Notes: generated from the sequence alone by a model not told the origin. A stretch of DNA of 64,000 nt from Hippophae tibetana (GCA_037013495.1 CM072801.1:88893816-88957815), one strand, 5' to 3'; shown: positions 26,801-41,694, numbered from the stretch's first letter. Made by a program: numbers and translations.

Positions 26801-29346
26801 GCTTTTGGAGGACAACATATGTACCTAGGAACTCAAAGATTAAGAAAGTTGAATTGCTAAAAACATGGTTAAGATGATAGAATTGGAATCCGAAAGAACA
26901 AGAATAGAAAACTACGCAATAGGGTTCGACCAAATTTTAAGATGTGTGTAAGTAGTATAAACTACCGAATCTGGATTAAAATATGATGATTCCAAAACCA
27001 CTGCTATAGCTTTTTATGTATCAAAACGTGCTTCGATTTGATATATTATAATAGTCGTTTCAATATACGAGTCAAAAGTTATAACAATTTATAGTTTCAA
27101 CCGCAATTGATAACTTCTTTTTATTTTGAAATTGTGAACTTCAGAAACTTTCTTTCTTTTTTCAAAAACATAGATAGGTTGAACACAATAATGAAATAAC
27201 GAGAAAAAGTACCGTGAAAGTAAGGAAAGCTACGAAATGAAATCCAAATAGGAAAAGAATGACAACAAAATTGAAAGAAAACAGTCCACTTGAAGGACAC
27301 AATTTAATTCTTTTTTCTGATTTCAAACTTAAGAAAGAAGAAAACAATCAAATGACAAATTTTTATAAATCTAAAATTCAAACAATAGATAAATAAAGAT
27401 AGATACACCATTTTCAACAACCAAGGCTATTATACCAAACAATACAAATCCTTTTGGAGGACAACATATGTACCTAGGAACTCAAAGAATAAGAAAGTTG
27501 AATTGCTTAATACATGGTTAAGATGATAGAATTGTAATCCGAAAGAGCAAGAATAGAAAAACAAGGTAATAGGGTGCGACCAAATTTTAAGACGTCTATA
27601 AGTAGTGTAAACGATGGAATCTTTGTTAAAATATGAGAATAGAAAAACTACTCCTATAGTGTGTTTTTTATGTAAGGAAACATATTTCGATTTAATATAT
27701 TATAATAGTCGTTTCGATATACGAGTCAAAAGTTATAACAATTTACATTTTTAACCCCAATTGATAACTTCTTTTTATTTTGAAATTGTGAACAACAGAA
27801 ACTTTCTTTCTTTTTTCAAAAACATAGATAGGTTGAACACAAAAATCAAATAACGAGAAAAAGTACCGTGAAAGTAAGGAAAGCTACGAAATGAAATCCA
27901 AATAGGAAAAGAATGACAACAAAATTGAAAGAAAACACTCCACTTGAAGGTGACAATTTAATTCTTTTTTCTGATTTCAAGCTGAAGAAAGAAGAAAACA
28001 ATCAAAGGACAAATTTTTATAAATCTAAAATTCAAACAATAGATAAATAAAGATAGATACATCATTTTCAATAACCAAGGCTATGATACCAAACAATGCA
28101 AATCCTTTTGGAGGACAACATATGTACCTAGGAACTCAAAGATTAAGAAAGTTGAATTGCTAAAAACATGGTTAAGATGATAGAATTGGAATCTGAAAGA
28201 ACAAGAATAGAAAATTAACAAATAGGGTGTGACCAAATTTCAAGACGTTTGTAAGTAGTATAAACTACGAAATCTGGGTTAAAATATGAGAATAGAAAAA
28301 CTACTCCTATAGTGTGTTTTTTATGTATGGAAACATATTTCGATTTGATATATTATAATAGTCGTTTCAATATACGAGTTAAAAGTTATAACAATTTACA
28401 GTTTTAACCCCAATTGATAACTTCTTTTTATTTTGAAATTTTGAACAACAGAAACTTTCTTTCTTTTTTCAAAAACATAGATAGGTTGATCACAAAAATC
28501 AAATAACGAGAAAAAGTACCGTGAAAGTAAGGAAAGCTACGAAATGAAATCCAAATAGGAAAAGAATGACAACAAAATTGAAAGAAAACACTCGACTTGA
28601 AGGACACAATTTAATTCTTTTTTCTGATTTCTAACTTAAGAAAGAAGAAAACAATCAAAGGACAAATTTTTATAAATCTAAAATTCCAACAATAGATAAA
28701 TAAAGATAGAAACACCATTTTTAACAACAAAGGCTATTATACCAATCAATGCAAATCCTTTTGGGGGAAAACATATGTACCTAGGAACTCAAAGATTAAG
28801 AAAGTTGAATTGCTAAAAACATGGTTAAGATAATAGAATTGGAATCTGAAAGAACAAGAATAGAAAACTAACAATAAGGTGCGACCAAATTTCAAGACGT
28901 CTGTAACTAGTATAAACTATGGAATCTGGGTTAAAATATGAGAATAGAAAAACTACTCCTATAGTGTGTTTTTATGTATGGAAACATATTTCGATTTGAT
29001 ATATTATAATAGTCGTTTCAATATACAAGTTAAAAGTTATAACAATTTACAGTTTCAACCCCAATTGATAACTTCCTTTTGTTTTGAAATTGTGAAATGC
29101 AGAAACTTTCTTTCTTTTTTCAAAAACAAAGATTGGTTGAATACAAAAATGAAATAACGTGAAAAACATTCGGTGAAACTAAGGAATGCTACGAAATGAA
29201 ATCCAAATAGGAAAAGAATGACAACAAAATTGAAAGAAAACACTCGACTTGAAGGACACAATACAATTCTTTTTTCTGATTTCTAACTTAAGAAAGAAGA
29301 AAACAATCAAAGGACAAATTTTTATAAATCTAAAATTCAAACAATA
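20891..29346. repeat. Thirteen-monomer HOR variant (8456 bp)
   Basis: Monomer starts: 20891 epsilon, 21537 alpha, 22190 beta, 22836 gamma, 23485 alpha, 24139 gamma, 24792 alpha, 25445 beta, 26090 gamma, 26739 gamma, 27388 alpha, 28042 gamma, 28695 delta. It contains two related runs: five monomers from 21537 and six from 24792, the second having one extra gamma. The delta copies at 20239 and 28695 that precede successive epsilons also match closely at an offset of 8456 bp, so the whole interval behaves as one long repeat period. Confidence 0.8.
21537..28041. repeat. Nested duplication, offsets 3255 and 3903 bp
   Basis: The segment from about 21.5 to 23.1 kb recurs at +3255 bp (about 24.8 to 26.3 kb). 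Both copies carry 'gatagacacacc', 'ggaggagaacat', 'atccggaag' and 'caaggagtctg'. The following alpha monomer (23485) instead recurs at +3903 bp (27388), with the shared private variant 'gaaagagcaagaatag'. The jump from 3255 to 3903 is exactly one gamma monomer (648 bp), so the second run is the first run plus one monomer. A few scattered single-base differences show that the copies are near-identical but not perfect. Confidence 0.82.
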
Positions 29347-32300
29347 GATAAATAGAGATAGATAAACCATTTTCAGAAACCAAGGCTATAATACCAAACA
29401 ATGCAAATTCTTTTCGCGGAAAAAATATGTACCTGGGAATAGAAAGAATTAGAAAGCATTGCTTAAAACATGGTTAAGATGATAGAATTGGAATCCGAAA
29501 GAACAAGAATAGAAAACTAGGCAATAGGGTTCGACCAAATTTTAAGATGTGTGTAAGTAGTATAAACTACGGAATCTGGATTAAAATATGATGATTCCAA
29601 AACCACTGCTATAACTTTTTATGTATCAAAACGTGCTTCGATTTGATATATTATAATAGTCGTTTCAATATACGAGTCAAAAGTTATAACAATTTACAGT
29701 TTCAACCCCAATTGATAACTTCGTTTTGTTTTGAAATTGTGAACTGCAGAAACTTGCTTTCTTTTTTCAAAAACATAGATAGGTTGAACACAATAATGAA
29801 ATAACGAGAAAAAGTACCGTGAAAGTAAGGAAAGCTACGAAATGAAATCCAAATAGGAAAAGAATGACAACAAAATTGAAAGAAAACAGTCCACTTGAAG
29901 GACACAATTTAATTCTTTTTTCTGATTTCAAACTTAAGAAAGAAGAAAACAATCAAATGACAAATTTTTATAAATCTAAAATTCAAACAATAGATAAATA
30001 AAGATAGATACACCATTTTCAACAACCAAGGCTATTATACCAAACAATACAAATCCTTTTGGAGGAGAACATATGTACCTAGGAACTCAAAGAATAAGAA
30101 AGTTGAATTGCTTAATACATGGTTAAGATGATAGAATTGTAATCCAAAAGAACAAGAATAGAAAACTAAGCATTAGGGTGCGACCAAATTTCAAGACGTT
30201 TGTAAGAAGTATAAACTACGGAATCTGGGTTAAAATATGAGAATAGAAAAACTACTCCTATAGTGTGTTTTTTATGTAAGGAAACATATTTCGATTTGAT
30301 ATATTATAATAGTCGTTTCGATATACGAGTCAAAAGTTATAACAATTTACAGTTTCAACCCCAATTGATAACTTCATTTTGTTTTGAAATTGTGAACTGC
30401 AGAAACTTTCTTTCTTTTTTCAAAAACATAGATAGGTTGAACACAATAATGAAATAACGAGAAAAAATACCGTGAAAGTAAGGAAAGCTACGAAATGAAA
30501 TCCAAATAGGAAAAATATGACATCAAAATTGAAAGAAAACACTCGACTTTAAGGACACAATTTAATTCTTTTTTCTAATTTCTGGCTTAAGAAAGAAGAA
30601 AACTATCAAAGGAAAAAAATTTATAAATCAAAAATTCAAACAATAGATAAATAAAGATAGATACACCATTTTCAACAACCAAGCCTATGATACCAAACAA
30701 TGCAAATCCTTTTCACGGAAAACATATGTACCTAGGAATAGAAAGAATAAGAAAGGATTGCTTAAAACATGGTTAAGATGATAGAATTGGAATCCGAAAG
30801 AACAAGAATAGAAAACTAGGCAATAGGGTGCGACCAAATTTTAAGATGTGTGTAAGTAGTATAAACTACGGAATCTGGATTACAATATGATGATTTCAAA
30901 ACCACTGCTATAGCTTTTTATGTATCGAAACGTGCTTCGATTTGATATATTATAATAGTCGTTTCGATATACGAGTCAAAAGTTATAACAATTTACAGTT
31001 TTAACCCCAATTGATAACTTCTTTTTATTTTGAAATTGTGCACAAGAGAAACTTTCTTTCTTTTTTCAAAAACATAGATAGGTTGAACACAAAAATCAAA
31101 TAACGAGAAAAAGTACCGTGAAAGTAAGGAAAGCTACGAAATGAAATCCAAATAGGAAAAGAATGACAACAAAATTGAAAGAAAACACTCCACTTGAAGG
31201 TGACAATTTAATTCTTTTTTCTGATTTCAAGCTGAAGAAAGAAGAAAACAATCAAAGGACAAATTTTTATAAATCTAAAATTCAAACAATAGATAAATAA
31301 AGATAGAAACACCATTTTCAATAACCAAGGCTATGATACCAAACAATGCAAATCCTTTGGGAGGACAACATATGTACCTAGGAACTCAAAGATTAAGAAA
31401 GTTGAATTGCTAAAAACATGGTTAAGATGATAGAATTGGAATCTGAAAGAACATGAATAGAAAATTAACAAATAGGGTGCGACCAAATTTTAAGATGTCT
31501 GTAAGTAGTATAAACTACGGAATCTGGATTAAAATATGATGATTGCAAAACAACTGCTATAGCTTTTTATGTATCGAAACATGCTTCGATTTGATATATT
31601 ATAATAGTCGTTTCGATATACGAGTCAAAAGTTATAACAATTTACACTTTTAACCCCAATTGATAACTTCTTTTTATTTTGAAATTGTGAACAAGAGAAA
31701 CTTTCTTTCTTTTTTCAAAAACATAGTTAGGTTGAACACAAAAATCAAATAACGAGAAAAAGTACCGTCAAAGTAAGGAAAGCTACGAAATGAAATCCAA
31801 ATAGGAAAAGAATGACAACAAAATTGAAAGAAAACACTCCACTTGAAGGTGACAATTTAATTCTTTTTTCTGATTTCAAGCTGAAGAAAGAAGAAAACAA
31901 TCAAAGGACAAATTTTTATAAATCTAAAATTCAAACAATAGATAAATAAAGATAGATACACCATTTTCAACAACCAAGGCTATGATACCAAAAAATGCAA
32001 ATCCTTTTGGAGGACAACATATGTACCTAGGAACTCAAAGATTAAGAAAGTTGAATTGCTAAAAACATGGTTAAGATGATAGAATTGGAATCTGAAAGAA
32101 CAAGAATAGAAAATTAACAAATAGGGTGTGACCAAATTTCAAGACGTCTGTAAGTAGTATAAACTACGAAATCTGGGTTAAAATATGAGAATAGAAAAAC
32201 TACTCCTATAGTGTGTTTTTTATGTATGGAAACATATTTCGATTTGATATATTATAATAGTCGTTTCAATATACGAGTTAAAAGTTATAACAATTTACAG

Positions 32301-33897
32301 TTTTAACCCCAATTGATAACTTCTTTTTATTTTGAAATTTTGAACAACAGAAACTTTCTTTCTTTTTTCAAAAACATAGATAGGTTGATCACAAAAATCA
32401 AATAACGAGAAAAAGTACCGTGAAAGTAAGGAAAGCTACAAAATGAAATCCAAATAGGAAAAGAATGACAACAAAATTGAAAGAAAACACTCGACTTGAA
32501 GGACACAATTTAATTCTTTTTTCTGATTTCTAACTTAAGAAAGAAGAAAACAATCAAAGGACAAATTTTTATAAATCTAAAATTCCAACAATAGATAAAT
32601 AAAGATAGAAACACCATTTTTAACAACTAAGGCTATTATACCAATCATTGCAAATCCTTTTGGGGGAAAAGATATGTACCTAGGAAATCAAAGATTAAGA
32701 AAGTTGAATTGCTAAAAACATGGTTAAGATGATAGAATTGGAATCTGAAAGAACAAGAATAGAAAACTAACAATAAGGTGCGACCAAATTTCAAGACGTC
32801 TGTAAATAGTATAAACTATGGAATCTGGGTTAAAATATGAGAATAGAATAACTACTCCTATAGTGTGTTTTTATGTATGGAAACATATTTTGATTTGATA
32901 TATTATAATAGTCGTTTCAATACACAAGTTAAAAGTTATAACAATTTACAGTTTCAACCCCAATTGATAATTTCCTTTTGTTTTGAAATTGTGAAATGCA
33001 GAAACTTTCTTTCTTTTTTCAAAAACAAAGATTGGTTGAATACAAAAATGAAATAACGTGAAAAAAATTCGGTGAAACTAAGGAATGCTACGAAATGAAA
33101 TCCAAATAGGAAAAGAATGACAACAAAATTGAAAGAAAACACTCGACTTGAAGGACACAATTCAATTCTTTTTTCTGATTTCTAACTTAAGAAAGAAGAA
33201 AACAATCAAAGGACAAATTTTTATAAATCTAAAATTCCAACAATAGATAAATAAAGATAGAAACACCATTTTTAACAACTAAGGCTATTATACCAATCAT
33301 TGCAAATCCTTTTGGGGGAAAAGATATGTACCTAGGAACTCAAAGATTAAGAAAGTTGAATTGCTAAAAACATGGTTAAGATGATAGAATTGGAATCTGA
33401 AAGAACAAGAATAGAAAACTAACAATAAGGTGCGACCAAATTTCAAGACGTCTGTAAATAGTATAAACTATGGAATCTGGGTTAAAATATGAGAATAGAA
33501 TAACTACTCCTATAGTGTGTTTTTATGTATGGAAACATATTTCGATTTGATATATTATAATAGTCGTTTCAATACACAAGTTAAAAGTTATAACAATTTA
33601 CAGTTTCAACCCCAATTGATAATTTCCTTTTGTTTTGAAATTGTGAAATGCAGAAACTTTCTTTCTTTTTTCAAAAACAAAGATTGGTTGAATACAAAAA
33701 TGAAATAACGTGAAAAAAATTCGGTGAAACTAAGGAATGCTACGAAATGAAATCCAAATAGGAAAAGAATGACAACAAAATTGAAAGAAAACACTCGACT
33801 TGAAGGACACAATTCAATTCTTTTTTCTGATTTCTAACTTAAGAAAGAAGAAAACAATCAAAGGACAAATTTTTATAAATCTAAAATTCAAACAATA
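29347..33897. repeat. Seven-monomer HOR unit: canonical hexamer plus an extra delta
   Basis: Monomer starts: 29347 epsilon (646 bp), 29993 alpha (653), 30646 beta (646), 31292 gamma (649), 31941 gamma (653), 32594 delta (652), 33246 delta (652). The first six reproduce the order seen at 11145-15042. The gamma at 31292 has the rare combination 'gatagaaacacc' with 'cctttgggagg', which recurs in the gamma at 36491. Confidence 0.84.
32594..33897. repeat. Single-monomer tandem duplication (delta, 652-bp period)
   Basis: The delta monomers at 32594 and 33246 are nearly identical. Both have the rare variants 'ccaatcattgc', 'gggggaaaagatatg', 'tgtaaatagtat', 'gaatagaataac' and 'caatacacaag'. I noticed only a couple of differences, such as 'ctaggaaatc' against 'ctaggaactc'. 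This is a recent one-monomer gain. Confidence 0.9.
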
Positions 33898-36800
33898 GAT
33901 AAATAGAGATAGATAAACCATTTTCAGAAACCAAGGCTATAATACCAAACAATGCAAATTCTTTTCGCGGAAAACATATGTACCTGGGAATAGAAAGAAT
34001 AAGAAAGCATTGCTTAAAACATGGTTAAGATGATAGAATTGGAATCCGAAAGAACAAGAATAGAAAACTAGGCAATAGGGTTCGACCAAATTTTAAGATG
34101 TGTGTAAGTAGTATAAACTACGGAATCTGGATTAAAATATGATGATTCCAAAACCACTGCTATAACTTTTTATGTATCAAAACGTGGTTCGATTTGATAT
34201 ATTATAATAGTAGTTTCAATATACGAGTCAAAAGTTATAACAATTTATAGTTTCAACTGCAATTGATAACTTCTTTTTATTTTGAAATTGTGAACTTCAG
34301 AAACTTTCTTTCTTTTATCAAAAACATAGATAGGTTGAACACAATAATGAAATAACGAGAAAAAGTACCGTGAAAGTAAGGAAAGCTACGAAATGAAATC
34401 CAAATAGGAAAAGAATGACAACAAAACTGAAAGAAAACAGTCCACTTGAAGGACACAATTTAATTCTTTTTTCTGATTTCAAACTTAAGAAAGAAGAAAA
34501 CAATCAAATGACAAATTTTTATAAATCTAAAATTCAAACAATAGATAAATAAAGCTGGATACACCATTTTCAACAACCAAGGCTATTATACCAAACAATA
34601 CAAATCCTTTTGGAGGACAACATATGTACCAAGGAACTCAAAGAATAAGAAAGTTGAATTGCTTAATACATGGTTAAGATAATAGAATTGTAATCCGAAA
34701 GAACAAGAATAGAAAACTAAGCATTAGGGTGCGACCAAATTTTAAGACGTCTATAAGTAGTGTAAACGATGGAATCTTTGTTAAAATATGAGAATAGAAA
34801 AAATACTCCTATAGTGTGTTTTTTATGTAAGGAAATATATTTCGATTTGATATATTATAATAGTCGTTTCGATATACGAGTCAAAAGTTATAACAATTTA
34901 CAGTTTCAACCCCAATTGATAACTTCGTTTTGTTTTGAAATTGTGAACTGCAGAAACTTTCTTTCTTTTTTCAAAAACATAGATAGGTTGAACACAATAA
35001 TGAAATAACGAGAAAAAATACCGTGAAAGAAAGGAAAGGTACGAAATGAAATCCAAATAGGAAAAATATGACATCAAAATTGAAAGAAAACACTCGACTT
35101 GAAGGACACAATTTAATTCTTTTTTCTAATTTCTGGCTTAAGAAAGAAGAAAACTATCAAAGGACAAATTTTTATAAATCGAAAATTCAAACAATAGATA
35201 AATAAGGATAGATACACCATTTTCAACAACCAAGCCTATGATACCAAACAATGCAAATCCTTTTCACGGAAAACATATGTACCTAGGAACAGAAAGAATA
35301 AGAAAGGATTGCTTAAAACATGGTTAAGATGATAGAATTGGAATTCGAAAGAACAAGAATAGAAAACTAGGCAATAGGGTGCGACCAAATTTTAAGATGT
35401 CTGTAAGTAGTATAAACTACGGAATCTGGATTAAAATATGATGATTGCAAAACCACTGCTATAGCTTTTTATGTATCGAAACGTGCATCGATTTGATATA
35501 TTATAATAGTCGTTTCGATATACGAGTCAAAAGTTATAACAATTTACAGTTTTAACCCCAATTGATAACTTCTTTTTATTTTGAAATTGTGAACAACAGA
35601 AACTTTCTTTCTTTTTTCAAAAACATAGATAGGTTGAACACAGAAATGAAATAACGAGAAAAGATACCGTGAAAGTAAGGAAAGCTACGAAATGAAATCC
35701 AAATAGGAAAAGAATGACAACAAAATTGAAAGAAAACACTCCACTTGAAGGTGACAATTTAATTCTTTTTTCTGATTTCAAGTTGAAGAAAGAAGAAAAC
35801 AATCAAAGGACAAATTTTTATAAATCTAAAATTCAAACAATAGATAAATAAAGATAGATACACCATTTTCAATAACCAAGGCTATGATACCAAACAATGC
35901 AAATCCTTTTGGAGGACAACATATGTACCTAGGAAATCAAAGATTAAGAAAGTTGAATTGCTAAAAACATGGTTAAGATGATAGAATTGGAATCTGAAAG
36001 AACAAGAATAGAAAATTAACAAATAGGGTGCGACCAAATTTTAAGATGTCTTTTAGTAGTATAAACTACGGAATCTGGATTAAAATATGATGATTGCAAA
36101 ACGACTGCTATAGCTTTTTTTGTATCGAAACGTGCTTCGATTTGATATATTATAATAGTCGTTTCGATATACGAGTCAAAAGTTATACAATTTACAGTTT
36201 TAACCCCAATTGATAACTTCTTTTTATTTTGAAATTGTGCACAACAGAAACTTTCTTTCTTTTTTCAAAAACATAGATAGGTTGAACACAAAAATCAAAT
36301 AACGAGAAAAAGTACCGTGAAAGTAAGGAAAGCTACGAAATGAAATCCAAATAGGAAAAGAATGACAACAAAATTGAAAGAAAACACTCCACTTGAAGGT
36401 GACAATTTAATTCTTTTTTCTGATTTCAAGCTGAAGAAAGAAGAAAACAATCAAAGGACAAATTTTTATAAATCTAAAATTCAAACAATAGATAAATAAA
36501 GATAGAAACACCATTTTCAATAACCAAGGCTATGATACCAAACAATGCAAATCCTTTGGGAGGACAACATATGTACCTAGGAACTCAAAGATTAAGAAAG
36601 TTGAATTCCTAAAAACATGGTTAAGATGATAGAATTGGAATCTGAACGAACAAGAATAGAAAATTAACAAATAGGGTGTGACCAAATTTCAAGACGTCTG
36701 TAAGTAGTATAAACTACGGAATCTGGGTTAAAATATGAGAATAGAAAAAATACTCCTATAGTGTGTTTTTTATGTATGGAAACATATTTCGATATGATAT

Positions 36801-39745
36801 ATTATAATAGTCGTTTCAATATACGAGTCAAAAGTTATAACAATTTACAGTTTTAACCCCAATTGATAGCTTCTTTTTATTTTGAAATTGTGAACAACAG
36901 AAACTTTCTTTCTTTTTTCAAAAACATAGATAGGTTGAACACAAAAATCAAATAACGAGAAAAAGTACCATGAAAGTAAGGAAAGCTACGAAATGAAATC
37001 CAAATAGGAAAAGAATGACAACAAAATTGAAAGAAAACACTCCACTTGAAGGTGACAATTTAATTCTTTTTTCTGATTTCAAACTTAAGAAAGAAGAAAA
37101 CAATCAAATGACAAATTTTTATAAATCTAAAATTCAAACAATAGATAAATAAAGATAGATACACCATTTTCAACAACCAAGGCTATTATACCAAACAATA
37201 CAAATCCTTTTGGAGGACAACATATGTACCTAGGAACTCAAAGAATAAGAAAGTTGAATTTCTTAATACATGGTTAAGATGATAGAATTGTAATCCGAAA
37301 GAACAAGAATAGAAAAACAAGGTAATAGGGTGCGACCAAATTTTAAGACGTCTATAAGTAGTGTAAACGATGGAATCTTTGTTAAAATATGACAATAGAA
37401 AAAATACTCCTATAGTGTGTTTTTTATGTAAGGAAATATATTTCGATTTGATATATTATAATAGTCGTTTCGATATACGAGTCAAAAGTTATAACAATTT
37501 ACAGTTTCAACCCCAATTGATAACTTCGTTTTGTTTTGAAATTGTGAACTGCAGAAACTTTCTTTCTTTTTTCAAAAACATAGATAGGTTGAACACAATA
37601 ATGAAATAACGAGAAAAAATACCGTGAAAGTAAGGAAAGGTACGAAATGAAATCCAAATAGGAAAAATATGACATCAAAATTGAAAGAAAACACTCGACT
37701 TGAAGGACACAATTTAATTCTTTTTTCTAATTTCTGGCTTAAGAAAGAAGAAAACTATCAAAGGACAAATTTTTATAAATCGAAAATTCAAACAATAGAT
37801 AAATAAGGATAGATACACCATTTTCAACAACCAAGCCTATGATACCAAACAATGCAAATCCTTTTCACGGAAAACATATGTACCTAGGAACAGAAAGAAT
37901 AATAAAGGATTGCTTAAAACATGGTTAAGATGATAGAATTGGAATTCGAAAGAACAAGAATAGAAAACTAGGCAATAGGGTGCGACCAAATTTTAAGATG
38001 TCTGTAAGTAGTATAAACTACGGAATCTGGATTAAAATATGATGATTGCAAAACCACTGCTATAGCTTTTTATGTATCGAAACGTGCTTCGATTTGATAT
38101 ATCATAATAGTCGTTTCGATATACGAGTCAAAAGTTATAACAATTTACAGTTTTAACCCCAATTGATAACTTCTTTTTATTTTGAAATTGTGAACAACAG
38201 AAACTTTCTTTCTTTTTTCAAAAACATAGATAGGTTGAACACAGAAATGAAATAACGAGAAAAAATACCGTGAAAGTAAGGAAAGCTACGAAATGAAATC
38301 CAAATAGGAAAAGAATGACAACAAAATTGAAAGAAAACACTCCACTTGAAGGTGACAATTTAATTCTTTTTTCTGATTTCAAGCTGAAGAAAGAAGAAAA
38401 CAATCAAAGGACAAATTTTTATAAATCTAAAATTCAAACAATAGATAAATAAAGATAGATACACCATTTTCAATAACCAAGGCTATGATACCAAACAATG
38501 CAAATCCTTTTGGAGGACAACATATGTACCTAGGAACTCAAAGATTAAGAAAGTTGAATTGCTAAAAACATGGTTAAGATGATAGAATTGGAATCTGAAA
38601 GAACAAGAATAGAAAATTAACAAATAGGGTGCTACCAAATTTTAAGATGTCTGTAAGTAGTATAAACTACGGAATCTGGATTAAAATATGATGATTGCAA
38701 AACGACTGCTATAGCTTTTTATGTATCGAAACGTGCTTCGATTTGATATATTATAATAGTCGTTTCGATATACGAGTCAAAAGTTATAACAATTTACAGT
38801 TTTAACCCCAATTGATAACTTCTTTTTATTTTGAAATTGTGAACAACAGAAACTTTCTTTCTTTTTTCAAAAACATAGATAGGTTGAACACAAAAATCAA
38901 ATAACGAGAAAAAGTACCGTGAAAGTAAGGAAAGCTATGAAATGAAATCCAAATAGGAAAAGGATGACAACAAAATTGAAAGAAAACACTCCACTAGAAG
39001 GTGACAATTTAATTCTTTTTTCTGATTTCAAGCTGAAGAAAGAAGAAAACAATCAAAGGACAAATTTTTATAAATCTAAAATTCAAACAATAGATAAATA
39101 AAGATAGATACACCATTTTCAATAACCAAGGCTATGATACCAAACAATGCAAATCCTTTTGGAGGACAACATATGTACCTAGGAACTCAAAGATTAAGAA
39201 AGTTGAATTGCTAAAAACATGGTTAAGATGATAGAATTGGAATCTGAAAGAACAAGAATAGAAAACTAACAATAAGGTGCGACCAAATTTCAAGACGTCT
39301 GTGAGTAGTATAAACTATGGAATCTGGGTTAAAATATGAGAATAGAAAAACTACTCCTATAGTGTGTTTTTTATGTATGGAAACATATTTCGATTTGATA
39401 TATTATAATAGTCGTTTCAATATACAAGTTAAAAGTTATAACAATTTACAGTTTCAACCCCAATTGATAACTTCCTTTTGTTTTGAAATTGTGAACTGCA
39501 GAAACTTTCTTTCTTTTTTCAAAAACATAGATAGGTTGAACACAAAAATGAAATAACGTGAAAAATATTCGGTGAAAATAAGGAATGCTACGAAATGAAA
39601 TCCAAATAGGAAAAGAATGACAACAAAATTGAAAGAAAACACTCGACTTGAAGGACACAATTCAATTCTTTTTTCTGATTTCTAACTTAAGAAAGAAGAA
39701 AACAATCAAAGGACAAATTTTTATAAATCTAAAATTCAAACAATA
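33898..39745. repeat. Nine-monomer block: epsilon plus two alpha-beta-gamma-gamma tetramers
   Basis: Monomer starts: 33898 epsilon, then 34544 alpha, 35197 beta, 35843 gamma, 36491 gamma, then 37144 alpha, 37798 beta, 38444 gamma, 39093 gamma. The tetramer repeats with a period of about 2601 bp. Variants shared only by the two tetramers include 'gataaataaggatag' (35197 and 37798), 'ggaaaggtacg', 'ggaattcgaaag', 'aaaaaatactcc' and 'cacagaaatg'. The first part of the 34544 alpha differs from the 37144 alpha ('aagcattaggg' against 'caaggtaataggg'), so the duplication or a later conversion tract has a boundary near 34.73 kb. Confidence 0.85.
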
Positions 39746-41694
39746 GATAAATAGAGATAGATAAACCATTTTCAGAAACCAAGGCTATAATACCAAACAA
39801 TGCAAATTCTTTTCGCGGAAAACATGTGTACCTGGGAATAGAAAGAATAAGAAAGGATTGCTTAAAACAAGGTTAAGATGATAGAATTGGAATCCGAAAG
39901 AACTAGAATAGAAAACTAGGCAATAGGGTGCGACCAAATTTTAAGATGTGTGTAAGTAGTATAAACTACGGAATCTGGATTAAAATATGATGATTCCAAA
40001 ACCACTGCTATAGCTTTTTATGTATCAAAAGGTGCTTCGATTTGATATATTATAATAGTCGTTTCGATATACGAGTAAAGAGTTATAACAATTTACAGTT
40101 TCAACCCCAATTGATAACTTCTTTTTGTTTTGAAATTGTGAACTGCAGAAACTTTCTTTCTTTTTTCAAAAGCATAGATAGGTTGAACATAAAAATGAAA
40201 TAACGAGAAAAAATACCGTGAAAGTAAGGAAAGCTACGACATGAAATCCAAATAGGAGAAATATGAAATCAAAATTGTAAGAAAACACTCGACTTGAAGG
40301 ACACAATTTAATTCTTTTTTCTGATTTCAAACTTAAGAAAGAACAAAACAATGAAATGACAAATTTTTATAAATCTAAAATTCAAACAATAGATAAATAA
40401 AGATAGATACACCATTTCCAACAACCAAGGCTATTATACCAAACAATACAAATCCTTTTGGAGGACAACATATGTACCTAGGAACTCAAAGAATAAGAAA
40501 GTTGAATTGCTTAATACATGGTTAAGATGATAGAATTGTAATCCGAAAGAACAAGAATAGAAAAACAAGGTAATAGGGTGCGACCAGATTTTAGGACGTC
40601 TATAAGTAGTGTAAACGATGGAATCTGGGTTAAAATATGAGAATAGAAAAACTAGTCCTATACTGAGTTTTTTATGTATGGAAATATATTTCGATTTGAT
40701 ATATTATAATAGTCGTTTCGATGTACGAGTCAAAAGTTATAACAATTTACAGTTTCAACCCCAATTGATAACTTCGTTTTGTTTTGAAATTGTGAACTGC
40801 AGAAACTTTCTTTCTTTTTTCAAAAACATAGATAGGTTGAACACAATAATGAAATAACGAGAAAAAATACCGTGAAAGTAAGGAAAGCTACGAAATGAAA
40901 TCCAAATAGGAGAAATATGACATCAAAATTGAAAGAAAACACTCGACTTGAAGGACACAATTTAATTCTTTTTTCTGATTTTTGGCTTAAGAAAGAAGAA
41001 AACTATCAAAGGACAAATTTTTATAAATCGAAAATTCAAACAATAGATAAATAAAGATAGATACACCATTTTCAACATCCAAGCCTATGATACCAAACAA
41101 TGCAAATCCTTTTCACGGAAAACATATGTACCTAGGAACAGAAAGAATAAGAAAGGATTGCTTAAAACATGGTTAAGATGATAGAATTGGAATCCGAAAG
41201 AACAAGAATAGAAAACTAGGCAATAGGGTGCGACCAAATTTTAAGATGTCTGTAAGTAGTATAAACTACGGAATCTGGGTTAAAATATGAGAATAGAAAA
41301 ACTACTCCTATAGTGTGTTTTTATGTATGGAAACATATTTCGATTTGATATATTATAATAGTCGTTTCAATATACAAGTTAAAAGTTATAACAATTTACA
41401 GTTTCAACCCCAATTGATAACTTCCTTTGGTTTTGAAATTGTGAACTGCAGAAACTTTCTTTCTTTTTTCAAAAACATAGATAGGTTGAACACAATAATG
41501 AAATAACGTGAAAAAATACCCTGAAAGTAAGGAAAGCTACGAAATGAAATCCAAATAGGAAAAATATGACATCCAAATTGAAAGAAAACACTCGACTTGA
41601 AGGACAAAATTTAATTCTTTTTTCTGATTTCTGGCTTAAGAAAGAAGAAAACTATCAAAGGACAAATTTTTATAAATCGAAAATTCAAACAATA

